DNA of 64,000 nucleotides from assembly GCA_024640565.1 (NCBI GenBank), contig JAHEET010000002.1:1-64000 (forward strand). The letters are read 5' to 3'. The position numbers were made by a program, and so were the translations under genes. Shown here piece after piece: positions 62,381-64,000 of this stretch. Source of the stretch: Flavobacteriaceae bacterium. Its GTDB lineage: Bacteria; Bacteroidota; Bacteroidia; Flavobacteriales; Flavobacteriaceae. The notes under the pieces were generated by a model. It did no database searches. It was not told where the DNA came from and worked only from the letters and a program-made list of their open reading frames with translations. Position 1 is the first letter of the stretch; every line of letters begins with the position of its first letter.

Positions 62381-62442
62381 AAAGCCATGCTCAAAGCGCC
62401 TTTAGTGATTAAAAGCCAAGCCAAAAAAAGTCAATAGCAAAA

Positions 62443-63312
62443 ATGGATACAAAGGAGATTCTTAAAAAAGTTCGGAAAATAGAGATTAAGACACGGCGTT
62501 TGTCTGATCATATCTTTGGAGGTGAATATCATTCCTCTTTTAAAGGACGTGGAATGACCTTTTCTGAAGTAAGGCAATACCAGTTTGGTGATGATGTGAG
62601 AGCCATCGACTGGAATGTTACTGCCCGTTACAATGAACCTTATATTAAAGTATTTGAAGAAGAACGCGAATTAACCATGCTGTTAATGGTCGATATTTCG
62701 GGTTCAGAGTCTTTTGGAACCGCTAGCCAATTTAAAAAAGATACCGTTACAGAAATTGCTGCGACGTTGGCCTTTTCTGCTACACAAAATAATGATAAGG
62801 TAGGTTTGATTCTTTTTTCCGATGATGTTGAACTCTACATTCCGCCTAAAAAAGGAAAAAGTCATGTCTTAAGAATTATTCGGGAATTGATTGAATTTAA
62901 GCCGAAAAGTAAACAAACAAACATTGGAGCTGCTTTGAAATTCTTGTCCAGTGTAACGAAGAAAAAAGCGATTGTTTTCATGCTTTCCGATTTTATGGAT
63001 GATGGGTATGAAAAAACACTAAAGATTGCTGGGAAAAAACACGATTTAACAGGTATACGGGTTTATGACAAGCATGATGAAGAAATTCCCAATCTAGGAA
63101 TGGTGCCAATGTTAGATGCAGAAACTGGCACTGTACAACTAATAAATACTGCATCAAAAACAACAAGAACAAACTACAATACAAATGCAATTCGTTTGTT
63201 AAACTATTACACAGACAGCTTCAAAAGAAGTGGTGCAGGAACCATAAACACACGTGTTGATGAGAGTTATGTAAAGAAATTATTAGGATACTTTAAACAC
63301 AAGGGCAAATAG
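62443..63312 (+). CDS. DUF58 domain protein (vWA-like fold)
   Basis: 289 residues. RGMTFSEVRQYQFGDDVRAIDWNVTARY is the DUF58 signature near residue 38. LMVDISGSESFG near residue 85 gives a metal-ion-dependent adhesion (MIDAS-like) motif. No membrane helix is seen. It should be the partner of the preceding MoxR ATPase, 62 bases upstream. Confidence 0.92.
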   Translation: MDTKEILKKVRKIEIKTRRLSDHIFGGEYHSSFKGRGMTFSEVRQYQFGDDVRAIDWNVTARYNEPYIKVFEEERELTMLLMVDISGSESFGTASQFKKDTVTEIAATLAFSATQNNDKVGLILFSDDVELYIPPKKGKSHVLRIIRELIEFKPKSKQTNIGAALKFLSSVTKKKAIVFMLSDFMDDGYEKTLKIAGKKHDLTGIRVYDKHDEEIPNLGMVPMLDAETGTVQLINTASKTTRTNYNTNAIRLLNYYTDSFKRSGAGTINTRVDESYVKKLLGYFKHKGK

Positions 63313-63447
63313 GAATGTGTGCTGCCCTTTTTCAAAGGAAAGCAATTGCGAATAAACACAAATCCCTTCACAGTAAATAGATTTTATACATTGAAAATAA
63401 GTACAAAAAATACCCCATTTAGAAACCTTGTAGAAGGAAGACAAAAA

Positions 63448-64000
63448 ATGTCTTTTACTTCTATAGTATCTTCAATAAGAAAATTTGGTTTTTTATTGAT
63501 CCTCCTACTTACCATCGTGAGTTTTTCGCAAAAAAGACCCCTTGTAAATGCGGAAATAGACACAACAAATATTCGAATTGGAGAACAATTCAATTTAAAA
63601 ATATCTGTCAATGAAATCAAAAATGTGATCATTCCGAAACTCGAATTAAAAGGATTGGAAGTCGTTGATACTGCAAAAACGGACACTCTTAAAAGTAGTC
63701 TGGTTAAAAAATACACGATCACCGGTTTTGATAGTGGCTCTTTTTACATTCCGCAACAACAAATTTTTGTAAAAAACCAAGCGTTCCTCACAGATTCATT
63801 ACTGGTTAACGTTGCGACAATTGCAATAGACACCTCAAAAATTAAAAAATTCCCCATAAAATTGATCAAAAGTGAACCCTATGTTTTAGACGATTTTAAA
63901 GGCTACATATGGATTGCTTTGGTTGTGCTTTTACTCTTAGGCATACTGGTGTATTTGCTCTTCTTCAGAAAGAAAAAGGAAACCGTAGAAGAAGTTGTCA
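63448..64000 (+). CDS. Bat-operon membrane protein, 3' end outside the window
   Basis: The frame is open from ATG 63448 to the window edge, about 184 codons. An in-frame TTG at 63391 would add 19 residues before the signal sequence and is less likely. The protein has an N-terminal signal/membrane segment (FLLILLLTIVSFSQ), a beta-rich periplasmic part, and one membrane helix near the end (GYIWIALVVLLLLGILVYLLFF), then a basic tail. Position and layout fit the BatD/DUF4381-like member that usually follows MoxR and DUF58 genes. Confidence 0.65.
   Translation, partial: MSFTSIVSSIRKFGFLLILLLTIVSFSQKRPLVNAEIDTTNIRIGEQFNLKISVNEIKNVIIPKLELKGLEVVDTAKTDTLKSSLVKKYTITGFDSGSFYIPQQQIFVKNQAFLTDSLLVNVATIAIDTSKIKKFPIKLIKSEPYVLDDFKGYIWIALVVLLLLGILVYLLFFRKKKETVEEVV

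Noticed and set aside
1..64000. CRISPR arrays, insertion sequences, prophage or integrase genes
   Set aside because: No spaced direct repeats, transposase, recombinase or phage structural gene was seen anywhere; only the phage-type fragments at 45.9-47.1 kb.

Overview
The window is typical chromosomal DNA of a Bacteroidota member, most likely a marine-type flavobacterium (Flavobacteriaceae). The evidence is low GC, promoter -7 boxes of the TAnnTTTG type, very weak Shine-Dalgarno sequences, several TTG/GTG starts, TonB-dependent receptors with carboxypeptidase-like N-terminal domains, type IX secretion (T9SS) sorting tails, and family-restricted membrane proteins (DUF6427/DUF6341-like). I cannot name a genus from the sequence alone.

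Layout. 0.1-7.1 kb: tRNA-Cys, folB, a DUF2452-like gene, glnS, a small lipoprotein, a Tas-like aldo/keto reductase, pgk, and the clamp-loader subunit holB. 7.2-13.2 kb, all on the minus strand: MOSC protein, GH3-family protein, membrane-anchored LytM peptidase, nadD, gmk, YicC-like protein, and a DMT transporter. 13.4-16.4 kb: upp, a head-to-head pair of small membrane proteins, trmB, and a cysteine-less MGMT-like (ATL) protein. 16.5-26.9 kb, plus strand: Fe-S assembly genes (mrp, NifU-like), a flavin oxidoreductase with a [2Fe-2S] ferredoxin, aromatic amino acid catabolism (hmgA, hppD, kynA), a DUF3108 protein, a LytM lipoprotein, and pgi. 26.9-34.2 kb: two related TonB receptors, the second followed by a repeat-containing lipoprotein. 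34.2-36.4 kb: a lipid operon (membrane protein, PlsC, acyl-ACP desaturase). 36.5-45.2 kb: AddB-like nuclease, universal stress protein, MATE exporter, crotonase-fold enzyme, a 31-codon membrane peptide coupled to queD, then pth, rplY and prs.

45.3-48.4 kb is the only clearly accessory stretch. It begins directly after tRNA-Leu(CAA) and its terminator. It holds an acidic orphan protein, a GIY-YIG nuclease-like gene preceded by a possible 33-codon membrane peptide, two decayed fragments of one small gene family on either side of these, and a junction where a truncated T9SS tail meets a truncated, frameshifted alpha-amylase.

48.5-54.7 kb returns to housekeeping: acyltransferase, HupE-like protein, dCMP deaminase, S41 protease, lpxH, aminotransferase. 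54.7-61.2 kb is a minus-strand outer-membrane locus: a TonB receptor, two lipoproteins sharing a C-terminal domain, and a T9SS-secreted FG-GAP/ASPIC protein. 61.4-64 kb starts a MoxR-DUF58-Bat type operon that runs off the window.

I found no CRISPR array, intact insertion sequence, prophage or clear new defence system. The best candidates for something undescribed are the small tRNA-Leu island, the SusD-less receptor/lipoprotein loci, and the two short membrane peptides.
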